Positions 33,684 through 45,488 of a stretch of DNA of 64,000 bases are shown piece after piece. The notes under the pieces are model-generated. The model ran no database searches. It was not told the DNA's origin and worked only from the letters and a program-made list of their open reading frames with translations. The first letter of the stretch is position 1, and each line of letters opens with the position of its first letter. The DNA lies in assembly GCA_963920765.1 (NCBI GenBank), contig OY987242.1:17632002-17696001 (forward strand). Direction: 5' to 3'. The stretch comes from Ulota crispa. Lineage: Eukaryota; Streptophyta; Bryopsida; Orthotrichales; Orthotrichaceae. The translations under genes were made by a program, and so were the position numbers.

Positions 33684-35249
33684 AGGTGAATAGACTCCAT
33701 ACCCCCTTGTTTTACTTGTTGTTTTTCTTTTTAGTGCTCATGTAGCTTAAAAGAGATTTCCATATTGTCCTAGTGTCTAAACAATCCAAGGCTTCATTCA
33801 CCATAACAATAGCCATTAAATATGACACACACTTTACATGGCTAGACTCTCTTATATAGGATGCTATCTTTTCATGTAGTGTCATTCCTCCTTGTATTAA
33901 TGATATTTTATGTTTTTTCTATTCCATCTAATGGGTTGCCTTGCTAGACATCATACCTTGTTTTGTTTGCTATGAAGTTCCAAATGCATAACAAAACAAG
34001 AATCATTTTTTTTTTTTGCTATATGCTCATGAATTCTATGACACATTGAACATGGTTAAAATATACATCTCAAAAAATAGATAATATTTCATATACCACT
34101 TATAAAGATTGATGTCAACCAATACAAAGTAGTCCAATAAGTATTGGAGAAACATTATTTCCAAAATCTGAAAAGTCACAATATTCCTAATATCTAAATA
34201 AATACAAAATCTCCCAATAAATAAGATTCTACAAAGATCTTCAAAAAAATATTGCATAGTCCAAATATGAAAGAAAAACTTGCAAAAAGAACCCTTATTT
34301 ATTGCATTACAAAAAATTAATATTACAAAAAACCTCATGAACACATTCTTTATATATATTTTTAGAATGGAGCGTTTGTTAGTTCATAGAAAGAGTTTCA
34401 TATACCTTTGTTGATTCCAATTACAGCTTCAAGTCTTCACATGTCATTGGTCTTTCAGTTATCTCTAGTGCATTAACACAACTAAAGAAATAATCTCTAT
34501 ATATAATTGACTAGTTTACTCACCCGTTGTACCAATGGGTTGATCATTATAGAAATTGTAAAAGGTGCAACAATAGAAAATATAAAAGGTGCAACTTGTT
34601 AAATAAAGAATATGTAAAAGGCGCAACTTACAACTCATAGTTGCACTCAAACTCTTTACTTTTCATCCAAAATAAATCCATGGAATTCTTTTATAAATAT
34701 AGATTATGATGTTAGTCAGTTAGGGTCAAGGATGACTGGGATAGGGTTGGGCATGATTGGGATTGGAAAGTTATAAATAGAATAAAGTAAAATCACCATG
34801 CCTTCATTAGAAGTTAACAACAAGTTATTGGCAATTGCACAACAACTTTCTCTTGACCAAAAGAGGGCATGGGATAGGGATGGGAGGCATAATTCCATTG
34901 GAATAACACGCAATATGCTAGTTAAATCTAATTAGGAAAAAACAAAACAAATGCTAAAGATAAAAGAAAAAGTACACTATGTCGACTATAAAAGTAGAAA
35001 GAACGGTGTTCATTATTATGTGAGACTTATGTTTACGAATATATACGTATGTATGTTGAGCGATTAGTATTTTTGTTTCTTATTTATAATTCATTTTGCT
35101 TGATCGAATTTTATGCAAAATAAACCCCGTGTTTCCCAACACAAAACTCTCATACCAATATTTCATTTCATTTTATGGATTTCAAAGGGCTAATTTGCTA
35201 GTGCAATTCAAAGCAAGATCAACGTTATTGTGCACATCAGTCAAGAGTG
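33684..35249. other. Spacer upstream of the F-box pseudogene
   Basis: AT-rich, with no recognised gene. A short plus-strand frame around 34800-34920 (VNNKLLAIAQQLSLDQKRAW) looks protein-like but I cannot assign it. Confidence 0.4.
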
Positions 35250-36421
35250 ATGGATCCAAGCTTGTGGAGCACATTACCAGAGGATTTACTTGAGCATGTT
35301 TTTGCCCACCTGCCCATGTCGCAGATCTTTACAATCAGATCCCTTTCTAAAGCGTGGTCCGCAATTGTAATGACTAAAGGATTCAAACAAATTTGTGCCA
35401 GAGCGCATCCCAAATTGTTTGGCATTTTAGGGTTTTGTAAAAGAGTTCGGCAATTTCAGCTTGCAATGTTTGACCTGGAGAATTCTAGGTGGCTGTATCA
35501 TGAACTCAAGCAGCTGCCCCAGAAGTATCAACATGTTGCCGAATACAAAGATGGTGCCATCACCAAACACGGTGCTCTCCATGCCCAAGACGGCGGACTG
35601 GTGCGTTTTGTCTCCACCTAATACCTGCCTATTCTTGTGTGCAACCCCTTGACAAATGATTGGAAAAGGCTCCCGCTCTCTTCGAAAGAGTTCCGCAAGG
35701 GGCAGGTTGTCATGGTGCAATTGTTGACGGATCCTACAAGCGGAGCTTACAAAGTGATGCTTGTATGTCGGCATGGTGGAACTCGAGTGCCTGAGCTGGG
35801 TATTGACATTTTAAGTAGGAGAGGGGCCGCCTCCATCTTTGAAAGTGCCGAAGCGTACGACTCAACCACGGGAGTGTGGAGCACCATGACCTCCGGATAT
35901 GTCTATGGGCATGACTACACCACATTCAACATGCCCAAGGTTTTTGAATGCAGCTCAGGATCACTCCTCTTTCTTTTAAAAGAATCCCAAACACGGGAAT
36001 CTTGGACGCTTGAGAAGAATCATCCTTTTGAATTGCATCTTAATCCTGGACGTGAATTCTGGAGCTTTCTTGGCAATGGATCATACGAAGTATCAGAGTT
36101 AGAGAGTCGACAAGACTCACCTGGAGTCATGATCGAATTGAACCGTTTCAAATTCATTCTAGCAGGTACATCACCCTTTCCTACAGACATGAGCGAATGG
36201 ACAGGTGTATATCACTTTTATATGGTCATGTTTGTGTGCAACAGCTTCATTCTATTGCGGACCAAGTTGCTCAAAACATTGGGTATCATCAAGGTGTGAG
36301 TTTGTATGATACTTGTCGACATGAGTGGCAGAAGCTGCCCGTTTTGAATGTTGTGTGCCCAGTAAAGAACGGACTCGCAAATCACTTCATGTGTGAGCTT
36401 CGGTGGGATGTTCTTCCATAG
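35250..36421 (+). pseudogene. F-box (kelch-type) protein pseudogene
   Basis: The start codon at 35250 gives MDPSLWSTLPEDLLEHVFAH, an N-terminal F-box motif (about residues 4-45) that would bind SKP1 in an SCF ubiquitin ligase. The following NPLTNDWKRLP is the typical first beta-propeller segment of plant F-box/kelch proteins, and a later VSLYDTCRHEWQKLPVL is a similar segment near the C-terminus. The frame is broken twice. A TAA at about 35620 falls inside conserved sequence (RFVST, stop, YLPILVCNPL). A frameshift near 36195-36215 moves the protein into the frame ending FMCELRWDVLP at 36421. No intron with correct splice sites and phase repairs either break. Combined length (about 390 codons) suits the family. 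Pseudogene, or assembly errors, are the alternatives. Confidence 0.78.
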
Positions 36422-37944
36422 GAATCCTAGAGACTCTGCTCGTTATCAAGAGCTGTTTGTGGTGGTGAAGTTCATCATGTGGGTGATGTGAAGCCATTTG
36501 GTCATATAGCGGCGAATGCCGGTAGTTTTGATTTGGTACCAGCTGGGGAAAGACAAAGACTGAAGCAGATATCTATAGCAAGTGTAAAGAAATTGGAATC
36601 TGTTTCAACGTTGATCATTGAGTTTAAATTGCACTCTGTGATTTTCTATTATGGAACATTTGATCTCACCAGAAAATTTGAATAAAAATAAGCGGCACTT
36701 GGGCCGGGCTTTTTTGCTTCGTTTGGGACGCTCTTGTTGCTATGTGTTTGGTGCATTTCTCTTCTACATTTCCACAATCGAGAGATTCTTTTCATTCATC
36801 ATGGATTTAATTTCTCGTTTTGTTCGTTATATTTTGTTAGTGATTGTAAAAATAACAACTCATGACGCACCGCAAGACAATTTGGTAATGGAGATCAGTT
36901 AGAGGTTTGTAGGTTTTGCTCAAAAATTCTGAACTTGGTTTTTTTGTCGTGTGAAACTCAATCACGCCGCAAATTGGTAAGAGAATTGAGGACCTTAAGG
37001 GCATAGTTGTTATTTTGAGAGCGTTTTGGTTGTTGAACAGCACAAACGGGCACACAAAAAAGACAGCATTGACGGACAACGTGTCCGCCTGCTTGTGTTT
37101 TTTAGGGCATTTTTAGGATTTTTGACCTAAAAATGGAAGAATAACATCATCATTTTTCATTTTTATTTTGTTATATGGTTTTGAATTCACATTTTGACTT
37201 CATGTTGGCAATAATGAGTGTCACAAACATGTACAAAGTAATTTTTTATTATTATTTTGTACCATTTTTGAAAGTCAATTATGAATTGACTTCATTGGAC
37301 AAAGCATGACCTCAACTGGGCACCTTGGTCATACATGCAAGTAGACAGACGTGCGGTCCAATGTGACAACCATGATTAAGGGGACAGACTAGTCAATGAG
37401 GACGTGATGAGCGTCTTTGTAGTAATAAATATTAGGTGATTACAAAACTAGGGCTTAACTGAGCCGTAGAATGCCCAATGTAATATTTGCTCATTGTCAA
37501 AGATTTGTTGTGGTTTATCAATCTCAAAACGTTGATGATCAAGATAGATGGAGTCACCTAGTGTTTAAATTGAAATTTTGTGTTTAGTGCTAGCTTGGTG
37601 GTTGCTTTTTTTTCAGGTACAAATCTAGCCTCTTTCGTTTATTTTTTGGTGAAGTCCATAGGCAATCCCTAGCTTTTTAGTGCAAAAAGACATCATTCTA
37701 AAGCAAATGATTATGGCTTGACATGTGGGAAAAAGGGGGGGAGCAATCTCTTCATTAGTGAATTTTGGCAAATCATACTCAATGTTTTCACTAGCTTTGG
37801 TGCTAATTTCAAGTTCTTCAAGAAAAAGTATATTTTTGGCAATTTGTCGCCCCAAACAAAACAAGTGGAGTCACTAGTAAAATTGTCACAAGACATAGAA
37901 GCTCCAATGGGGCTGCAAACAAGAAAAATATTGACGTACAAAGT
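36422..37944. other. Spacer downstream of the F-box pseudogene
   Basis: No gene recognised. Short open frames lack family motifs. Confidence 0.5.
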
Positions 37945-38511
37945 AGGGAAAATATCAAAAATACTCCTCAATTCTTTCAAAATATCAAACATATCCCTAC
38001 ATTATTTGAAATATCAAAAATGCCTTTGGCTTTGTGTCGGAATATCAATTATACTCCTAGTTCTTTGAGACCCTCAATTACTATGAGATATCAAATATAA
38101 ACTTGTATTATTTGAATCATAAAAAGTATCCTTAGCTTTCTTGTGCTTCTTTTTGCAAATTTTTATAAGTACTCGGATGCTAATGAAAAGTGCAAATACT
38201 AAATCAACAAGTTTAATGCAAGCCAAATCTTGGAAGCATGTTCTTTGAGCTCTATATAGGGTGTTTGCTTGTAAGTTTATTGTGGTCAAGCCATTACAAT
38301 GATTACATAGTAATTTTTTTTGTCATTTTGACATTAAAAAAAAATTATAGTGAACAAGCACAAAAAATTGGGGGTATTAATGATATTCTCAAAGATAATT
38401 GGAGGTATAATTGATATTCCTACACAAAACCAGGGGTGCTTTTGATATTTCAAATAAAATAGGGGTATATTTGATATTTTGAAAGAATTGAGGGGTATTT
38501 TTGATATTTTC
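37945..38511. repeat. Inverted-repeat element with AGGGAAAATATC ends
   Basis: About 567 bp. The left arm AGGGAAAATATCAAAAATAC continues through CTCAATTCTTTCAAAATATC; the right arm is its complement (GATATTTTGAAAGAATTGAG, then GTATTTTTGATATTTTC). Arms of at least 80 bp with internal near-repeats of ATATCAAA. Confidence 0.85.
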
Positions 38512-39289
38512 TTGACAATGTACCACAAGGGATATTCATCGAATAAGGATGGAGAAGGGTCTTTCTCTCAGAGGATTAGGAGAGGCAGGAGGAGCTCAAA
38601 AGCAAAGAAATTTTATTGTGGTACACATATCAATTCCCTTGTTTCAAACCAATCATCTATGCACGTTTTCTTGTACTGCACACAACACAATTGCATCCAG
38701 GTTTAGAAAACCTCAATTTTTTTATACTTGGTTTAGGATTGTATTTCATTTGATTGGGAGTATCAAGGTGGACACAAAATCAAAGTTGGCATATCACTTT
38801 GTGAATATGGCAAGTATGTCCTCAAGTCACAAAACCCCATAGGTATTCATAGTTGAGGATAAAGTTAGATGCATCCTATTAAGAGGTTTCAAAACTACAT
38901 TGTTTTGCGACTCAAATCCTTTTTTTTAATAAGGTTTTCTTTATTTTTTTTTGCCGTACAGGAATCTTGAATATTCACATTGGTTTCAAAATTGGCGAAG
39001 AATCTTTATTGTTGATTTCTCAAATGGAGTTAGGCGCATAACGCTTGCACTTTCTTGCACCTCCAAATTTGCAAAAAACTATTTGATAGTCTCATGAAAA
39101 ATCCAAAACATGCATGAGAGAAAGAATTTAGTTTTCTCACGAGAATTTTGTTAGTTTTGCAAGAAAAAGCGTCTTGAGAAAAATCAAATTTCTTCAAACT
39201 TTGAAACCCCTTCATGTCCATTAGCCTCCTCACAAATGCATGAATCAACCTATTGTCTAAATTTAGTTTCTTCAAAAGTTCTATTTTCC
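38512..39289. other. Spacer without recognised gene
   Basis: AT-rich; no motif or paired repeat found. Confidence 0.45.
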
Positions 39290-39293
39290 TTAA

Positions 39294-39534
39294 CCCCTGA
39301 GCACCTAGAGTTGAAACAAAAAAAACCTGACTTGTGTGCAATCAAAGTGGCCCCATGGATTTTAGAATACAATTCATAGGATTGGACCATATGAATTGTT
39401 AGTGGAAAGCGTCTCCATCATGTTGGGCTTGATTGGAAGTCGTTTCACCGGACGTGCAATGAGATTATAATAGTCAAAATTTAGTTGACCCAACTTTTTG
39501 AGCAACAGTATATTGTTGCCTGGGCGCTCAGGGG
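39294..39534. mobile_element. TTAA-family element C (short)
   Basis: 241 bp with ends CCCCTGAGCACC and, on the other strand, CCCCTGAGCGCC, and TTAA immediately outside both (39290-39293 and 39535-39538). No coding capacity. Confidence 0.85.
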
Positions 39535-39951
39535 TTAAGGGCCACTTCATACTTTGGCTTACCAAGTGAAGAGGCCATGGGATTAAGTGGCCAAACTTTG
39601 TTGAGAGACTAAAGAAATGGGTTGAAAACATGTAATAAATTACTATTTCTAAAACTTTTGACTGACCAACAAAACTCAAACCTTAATGGCCAAGATCTTG
39701 TTAATTTTTTACGAAAAATAATTGATGGCTTCTTGACCATAGTTTGGGACTCCATTTTTGTTTGATCCAAAAAAAATTTGAGATGATATTGCTTTGAAAG
39801 AATTAGTGATGCCAAGTAGGCAATTTGAATAATGACAAACCTTGAACTTTGGCTTCTAATGCAAAGAGTCAAGAGTTCAAATTTTTGGGTTTTTGCAATG
39901 TCATTGGTGAAAATCCACTGCCTCTTAACGCTTGGCTGTAGTGTGAAGTGA

Positions 39952-40185
39952 CCCTTACAGCTAGTTTCCATTGGGGGGTTAAAAGTCCATGCCCAGACCT
40001 CCAACCTCCATCACTGCAAGATTTTAATAACATTATTCAATCTTGGACCTTCTGGACCTCGGACTGGAGCTTGCTTTCAAAAACGTATATCTTTTTGAGA
40101 TTAGTAAGTTTTTTATTTCCTCTACTTGTGGTCAACCCGGATGGGCCTCTTAGTATTGGTTACCAATGGAAACTAGCCCTAAGAG
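39952..40185. repeat. Short inverted-repeat element E1
   Basis: The left end CTAGTTTCCATTGG is complementary to the right end CCAATGGAAACTAG, with weaker pairing outside (CCCTTACAG against CCCTAAGAG). Its right end doubles as the left end of the next foldback element. Confidence 0.7.
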
Positions 40186-40825
40186 TTGGTTTTCATTGGG
40201 GGGCTAGAGGGGTCCAAGTCTAAACCTCCAATCCCAATCTCTACAAAAACTGAATAACATTCCTAGACCTTTTGAACCCTTGGGCCTAGACAGAAGATTG
40301 CTTTAAAAAATGTACTTCTTGTCAAGATACTTAAATCTTTGCCCCCTGGTCAACGGCTGGGGTTAGATGGCATGCTGTTTTGGCTGGGTCCCAGCTACTT
40401 TTCTAGCTGGACCTTGCCTGCTCTTCCTGCCCAACCTCTCCTCTTGCTTGCTTCCTTCCTCTCTCTCGTTTCGCTTCTTTCCTCCCTCCATCTTCCTCCC
40501 TCCCATTTGCTTCTTGTTAAGCTGTTGTAGAAGCTAGCGAACACTAGGAGCAAGCAACATGGAGCAACACATCAACAACTTAACAAGAAGCAAACTAGAG
40601 GAAAGAAGACGGAGAGAAGAAAGAAGATGGAGGGAAGAAGGAAGCAAAACGGGAGAGAGGAAGAAAGCAAGCAAAAGAAGAGATCAGGTAGGAAGAGCGG
40701 ACAAGGTCTAGTTGGAAAAACAGCTGTACCCCAACCAAAACGGCATGCCACCTAAACCCCGATCAACCTGGAAGGACCTCCAATTCCGGTTACCTGATTT
40801 ACCAATGGAAACTGGCCCTAAGAGG
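40180..40825. repeat. Purine/pyrimidine-armed foldback element E2
   Basis: About 645 bp. The outer ends GGTTTTCATTGG and CCAATGGAAACTGGCC pair. A longer stem joins about 40348-40527 with about 40573-40768; TTGCTTCTTGTTAAG pairs exactly with CTTAACAAGAAGCAA near the centre. The left arm is a long pyrimidine tract (CTTCCTCTC type), the right arm its purine complement. It ends about 400 bp before the sugar-transporter start codon. Confidence 0.82.
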
Positions 40826-41229
40826 TCACTTGGAAGGCACGGTTGCAATTTCGGCAACTCTTTACACTTACTTTGGAAAGAGGCGTAGGAGTTACGCGTA
40901 CAGAAGCATTTGTGGAGTTGACACAAGTCTTGGCCACCAATTCACCGCCCTTGTCAAAGTCACGTGCCGGCAGCGTCCGTGCGGCTGACCAGCCAGCTCC
41001 CAGCGCTTCTCTGCTGACGCCATGGCTGCCGCCATCCTCGCCGCGCCCGTCACGAGACGAGCTTCAAGCGCCGTGGCCTCGTCTCTGTCACTCCCTCCAC
41101 TCCTTCTACTCCCTGCTTTCGAAATGCTTTCTCTTGAGTTACGAGCTTCTGCAAGGCTGTCACTTGCGGTGCTCATCCCTTAATTGTTGCGCTTGGAGCT
41201 GCGGTCGGAAGGAATTCGAGTGGGGAGCA

Positions 41230-42732
41230 ATGGGCGTCGATTCTGATGACACGGATGTGGAGCGCGACGGCCATCACCACCAGCAAGAGGAGGAGGAGCC
41301 GCTGCTATCGAAACCTCATGCGGCGGATTACACATGGGCGGCGGTGGTGCTGCCGTTTCTGTTCCCCGCACTCGCGGGCTCGCTCTTCGGGTACGACATT
41401 GGCGCCACCTCGGGCGCGTCCGTGTCGATCGCCTCTCCGGAGCTCAGTGGCACGGATTGGTACGACCTCACGTCCCTCCAGATGGGGTTGATCGTGAGTG
41501 GGTCCTTGTACGGGGCGCTACTGGGATCCATTCTGGCATTCAATGTGGCGGATTACCTCGGACGACGAAGAGAGCTTATGACCGCCGGGGGGTTTTACAT
41601 TCTCGGTGCGCTCATCACATCGCTAGCGCCAACCCTCGCCATTGTCATTCTCGGACGGCTGGTGTTCGGGGTCGGAATCGGGCTCGCCATGCACGCGGCG
41701 CCTTGCTACATCGCGGAGACGGCACCGAGCCAAATCAGGGGCACTCTGGTTTCCCTGAAGGAAGCCCTAATCGTGTGCGGTATGCTGGTTGGGTACTTCA
41801 TGGGATGGTGGGAGATCGACACCGTCGGCGGATGGCGCTACATGTTCGGATCAGCGGTGCCCATCGCCGCGGTTGTCGTAATCGGCATGTGGTGGTTACC
41901 TTACTCCCCGCGATGGCTACTTCTGAAAGCAGTTCAAGGCAAAGGCGACGAAGTGGACCTCAAAAAGCAAGCCGCAGTCGCGTACCAGCGCTTGAAGGGG
42001 TCTGCTTGCTCACTAGAGATGGCACAAACCGAAACGGAGGACACGTGGCGACAATTGCAGGTCGCTTGCGCGGGTGAGGACGTGGACGTTAGTTTCGCGG
42101 AGCTCTTCCGAGGGGTGAACCTGAAGGCGCTGCTTGTTGGTGGTGGCTTGGTTTTCTTCCAGCAAGTCACGGGTCAGCCGAGTGTGCTCTACTACGCCGC
42201 GCCCATTTTGCAACGTGCTGGGTTCTCGGTCGCGTCCGATGCGACGCAGCTGTCTGTGTTGTTGGGACTGTTCAAGCTCGTCATGACCACCGTGGCGGTT
42301 TTGAATGTGGACAAGCTCGGACGCCGTCCGTTGCTCATCGCTGGTGCTACTGGTCTCACGGCGAGCTTGGGGATGCTGGCGATCTACTTCTCCCTGCTCA
42401 CGGCGTTCCCGTATTTGGCCGTGACGGCGCTGCTGCTCTACGTGGGCTGCTACCAAGTCTCCTTTGGACCGATTTCCTGGCTCATGGTGTCCGAGATCTT
42501 CCCATTGCGGACGCGAGGGCGTGCCCTCAGCGTCACCACGTTGATCAACTTCGGCTCGAATGCGGTTGTGGCGCTGGCGTTTGCTCCATTGCAAGACCTG
42601 GTGGGTGAAACCTCCACGTTTGTGATCTTCGGGGTCATCGGTGTGATATCGCTTGTGTTTATCGTGACCACCGTGCCGGAGACGAAAGGCTTGACCTTGG
42701 AAGAGATCGAGGCTAAGCTGCTTGCTAAATAG
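41230..42732 (+). CDS. Sugar/H+ symporter of the major facilitator superfamily (VGT/xylose-symporter-like)
   Basis: Single-exon gene, 500 aa. The first ATG in the frame is at 41230; the frame stays open upstream to 40843 but has no ATG there. After an acidic, His-rich cytosolic N-terminus (about 1-35), twelve hydrophobic helices follow. Family signatures: FGYDIGATSG in helix 1, ADYLGRRREL in the helix 2-3 loop, PYSPRWLLLKAVQGKG after helix 6, FFQQVTGQPSVLYYA in helix 7, DKLGRRPLL in the second-half loop, and PETKGLTLEEIEAKLL at the C-terminus. The whole protein closely follows the plant VGT/xylose-proton-symporter-like branch. Members studied move glucose or other hexoses across the vacuolar membrane (one member is plastidic) by proton coupling. 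The precise substrate and membrane cannot be read from the sequence. No transit peptide is evident from this start. Confidence 0.95.
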   Translation: MGVDSDDTDVERDGHHHQQEEEEPLLSKPHAADYTWAAVVLPFLFPALAGSLFGYDIGATSGASVSIASPELSGTDWYDLTSLQMGLIVSGSLYGALLGSILAFNVADYLGRRRELMTAGGFYILGALITSLAPTLAIVILGRLVFGVGIGLAMHAAPCYIAETAPSQIRGTLVSLKEALIVCGMLVGYFMGWWEIDTVGGWRYMFGSAVPIAAVVVIGMWWLPYSPRWLLLKAVQGKGDEVDLKKQAAVAYQRLKGSACSLEMAQTETEDTWRQLQVACAGEDVDVSFAELFRGVNLKALLVGGGLVFFQQVTGQPSVLYYAAPILQRAGFSVASDATQLSVLLGLFKLVMTTVAVLNVDKLGRRPLLIAGATGLTASLGMLAIYFSLLTAFPYLAVTALLLYVGCYQVSFGPISWLMVSEIFPLRTRGRALSVTTLINFGSNAVVALAFAPLQDLVGETSTFVIFGVIGVISLVFIVTTVPETKGLTLEEIEAKLLAK

Positions 42733-42971
42733 GTGAGCACTCGACAAGCAGCTCTGTACATATCATTGTTACATTCCTTTTTGCACATTTGTAAAAAGAG
42801 AATCAGGATGGTGTCAGTTCGGAGGAGCTGAAATACTCGCTCCAGTTATGCTGGTTGCGGTATATCCAAAAATAGCATCAAGGGAAATACGAAACAGATG
42901 CTCCGGATTTTCTTTCCTGACCTATACCAAATCTAAGGTATGTACACCCTAATCTGAGCACTCCCTAATGC

Positions 42972-44361
42972 CGCACTCTACATTTTGAGGTGTTCATCAT
43001 ACACTCTTGAATCCAAAGTGGAGACGTGAATGCTACTTGCACAAGCGAGTTTTGCCACATGTTAGTGCTAAGTTGGTTAGGGAGGGTTGAGATTTGGACA
43101 GTCAAGTGCTGTTATAGGAACATATCCAAACAATATTAGGGTTAGTCTACAGTTGTTTTCAGGGTCCTATGAGTTGTAATTTTACCCTTTAATAGAAAAT
43201 ATTATACAATACTTTTTCCCACAAAAACGATGTGCCATGATACCTTGTTGAAAGGCTAACCCTACAGTTTTTTTCCCTGAATTTTCCGAGACCTTTCAGT
43301 ATCCTAGACCCTTCAACGCTCGGGTATGTGTGTATATACGTTACTGGTCTTCTATCAAAAAATGTAGCTGCGGAGTAACTCAAGGTAGGATCGAGAGATG
43401 CTCATTGCACAATGTTTCTCACAAGGATTGTGGTATCAGGGCATGAATTCGGATTATCTCTCCGTTTCCTTGACATATTCATAACGTACATGCTGTTCTT
43501 CTCTCCCTTGAAGAAATTTGTCTCTGTATGATTCAAAATGGTGTCTTCCTGATGAGCGTTGAGCGTTGGAGAGGTTTTTGAAGTTCCTGGTAGTTTTCTC
43601 CATCCATTGCAATAAGCTGGATAAGGCAGACATACCCATTCCTAGCGGCTCTCAATTTTGCACCCTACATTTGAGGTGTTCATCACACATTCTTGAATCC
43701 AAAGTGGAGCAATGAACACTACTTACACAAGCAAATCTTGTCATATGTTGATTGCTAAGCTGGTTTGAGAGGGTTGGGATTGGGATCATCAAGTGTTGTT
43801 ATATGAACACATCCAATCAGTTTTAGGGTTAGTCTACAACTGCTTAGGGTCTTATGAGTTGTGACTTTGCCCTTTAATAGAAAATATTCTTCAATACTTT
43901 TTTCCACAAAAATGATGTTTCATGATAGCTTGTTGAAAGGCTAATCAAGAAATTCTTTCCCTGAATTTTCCAAGACCTTGTGGTACCCCAAACCCTTGAA
44001 CGCTCGGTTATGGGTCTATCTTATATCCAAAATAAGCACAAAGGGAAACACAAAACAGATGCTCTAGATGGTCCAGATGTTCTTCCCTGAACGAACACCA
44101 AATCTACTGGTCTTCTATCAAAAAATGTAGCTACGGAGTAACTCAAGGTAGAACCGAGAGATGCTAATTGCACAATGTTTCTCACAAGGATTGTGGTATC
44201 AGGGCATGAATTCGGATTATCTCTCCATATCCTTGACATATTCATAACGTTCATGCTGTTCGAAATTCGTCTCGGTATGATCAAAATGGTGTCTTCCTGA
44301 CGAGCGTTGGAGAGGTTTTTGAAGTGCCTGGTAGTTTTCTCTATCTATTGCAGTGAGCTGG
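42972..44361 (+). repeat. Tandem duplication of an LTR-like unit with primer-binding-site-like motifs
   Basis: Unit 1, about 42972-43621, and unit 2, about 43660-44361, match over most of their length (shared GGTGTTCATCA, CTTGAATCCAAAGTGGA, TTTAATAGAAAATATT, ATGAATTCGGATTATCTCTC). Each contains TGGTATCAGGGC (43431-43442 and 44194-44205), one base different from the TGGTATCAGAGC initiator-tRNA-Met primer site of many plant LTR retrotransposons. A TG...CA interval before it (for example TGTTATAGGAAC to TTTCTCACA) could be a solo-LTR remnant. LTR borders were not proven. Confidence 0.65.
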
Positions 44362-45484
44362 TTATTCTTTAAGGCTAATTATTTTATCCCCTCCAACATT
44401 TCTTGGTTTTTTTTTGTCTAACATCATTTTCACACCGGCCTGTTACTTGCAAATTGGTGATTTTGGTGGTTGAATCATCCAATGTTGTGAAATTGCTCAC
44501 TTGAAACCTTGAAATGTTGAATATTTTGCAACTTTGGTGAAAATTGAATTTAACCTAACCTTTTCATCATATAAAAGGTTGAGGATCCTTCCAATCCCCT
44601 CAAAATCAAATTGAGATTGAAGACGAAACGGTTTCGATTGATTGTATTGAACAAAATTAGATGCACCAACCCAAACAAAATATTCTTTGCAAATCTTTGA
44701 CTCTGAGCCATGGTAACTTAGCTACAAATACTAAACCCTTCTATAAAGTTTGGATTGTCTGTGTGTCACACAATATTCAATATCCTCCAGTGTTTGTCTT
44801 TTTCTTTCTCCCAAAATTTGAAATTCAAATAGGAGGAAGAGAGGAGAAATGGTAAGGAAAGAAACAATATCTCTGATGGGGGAGGAAGGGGAAGAGGTCG
44901 GGAAAAGGAGTTGAAAAGTTATCCAAAAATAAGAGAGACAGTGCAAATTGTGTGCAAAGCATACTTGTAAACTTAAAAGTTAAATTTGGACAATCTCATT
45001 TTTGAAGGTGAAAGCAAGAAGCAAATGCAAAAACAAAAGCCGAAAACTAAAAATGACCCAACTCCCCCAACAATGCCTTCAATGCCTTAAATCAGGGTTT
45101 TTTTTTTTTCATTTTTTAAGAAATGCCAAAGTGGCGATTGAAAATCTTATAGTGGTGCTCCATATTTCAACACTCATCCACATATTGGATAGAAAATATT
45201 ATATTAGCAAATGTTACATGTCTATAATTTAGTTTTCATCCACAATTTGGCAATTTCATCCAAGTTTTTTTTAAAGTTTGACCTTTTTTGGTGATTTCAT
45301 CCAAATAATTGTGTCTTTTTTTCTATAGGCTTGGTGCCAGTCAAAAAAGTTTGGTGCAATTTTGCCTCAAACTGCCAAAAAAAGAAACCTTGCCTTAGAT
45401 ATAAGTCCTCTTCTCTATGCTTGACCATTTGTCACCACCTAACTCTCTATATCAATCCTTTGACATATGGCAACCTCTACAATG
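44362..45484. other. Spacer without recognised gene
   Basis: No family motif; purine-rich stretch near 44830-44930. Confidence 0.45.
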
Positions 45485-45488
45485 TTAA

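Noticed and set aside
36195..36250. A 40-bp intron that would repair the F-box reading frame (GTGTAT...CAACAG)
   Set aside because: The joined phase does not lead into the QLHSIADQ frame, and 40 bp is too short for a plant intron.
42013..42747. 244-codon minus-strand frame opposite the sugar transporter, and a 247-codon plus-strand frame at 41334-42077
   Set aside because: Both are shadows of the transporter; composition is Arg/Gly/His-rich with no family motif, and the transporter frame carries all MFS signatures.
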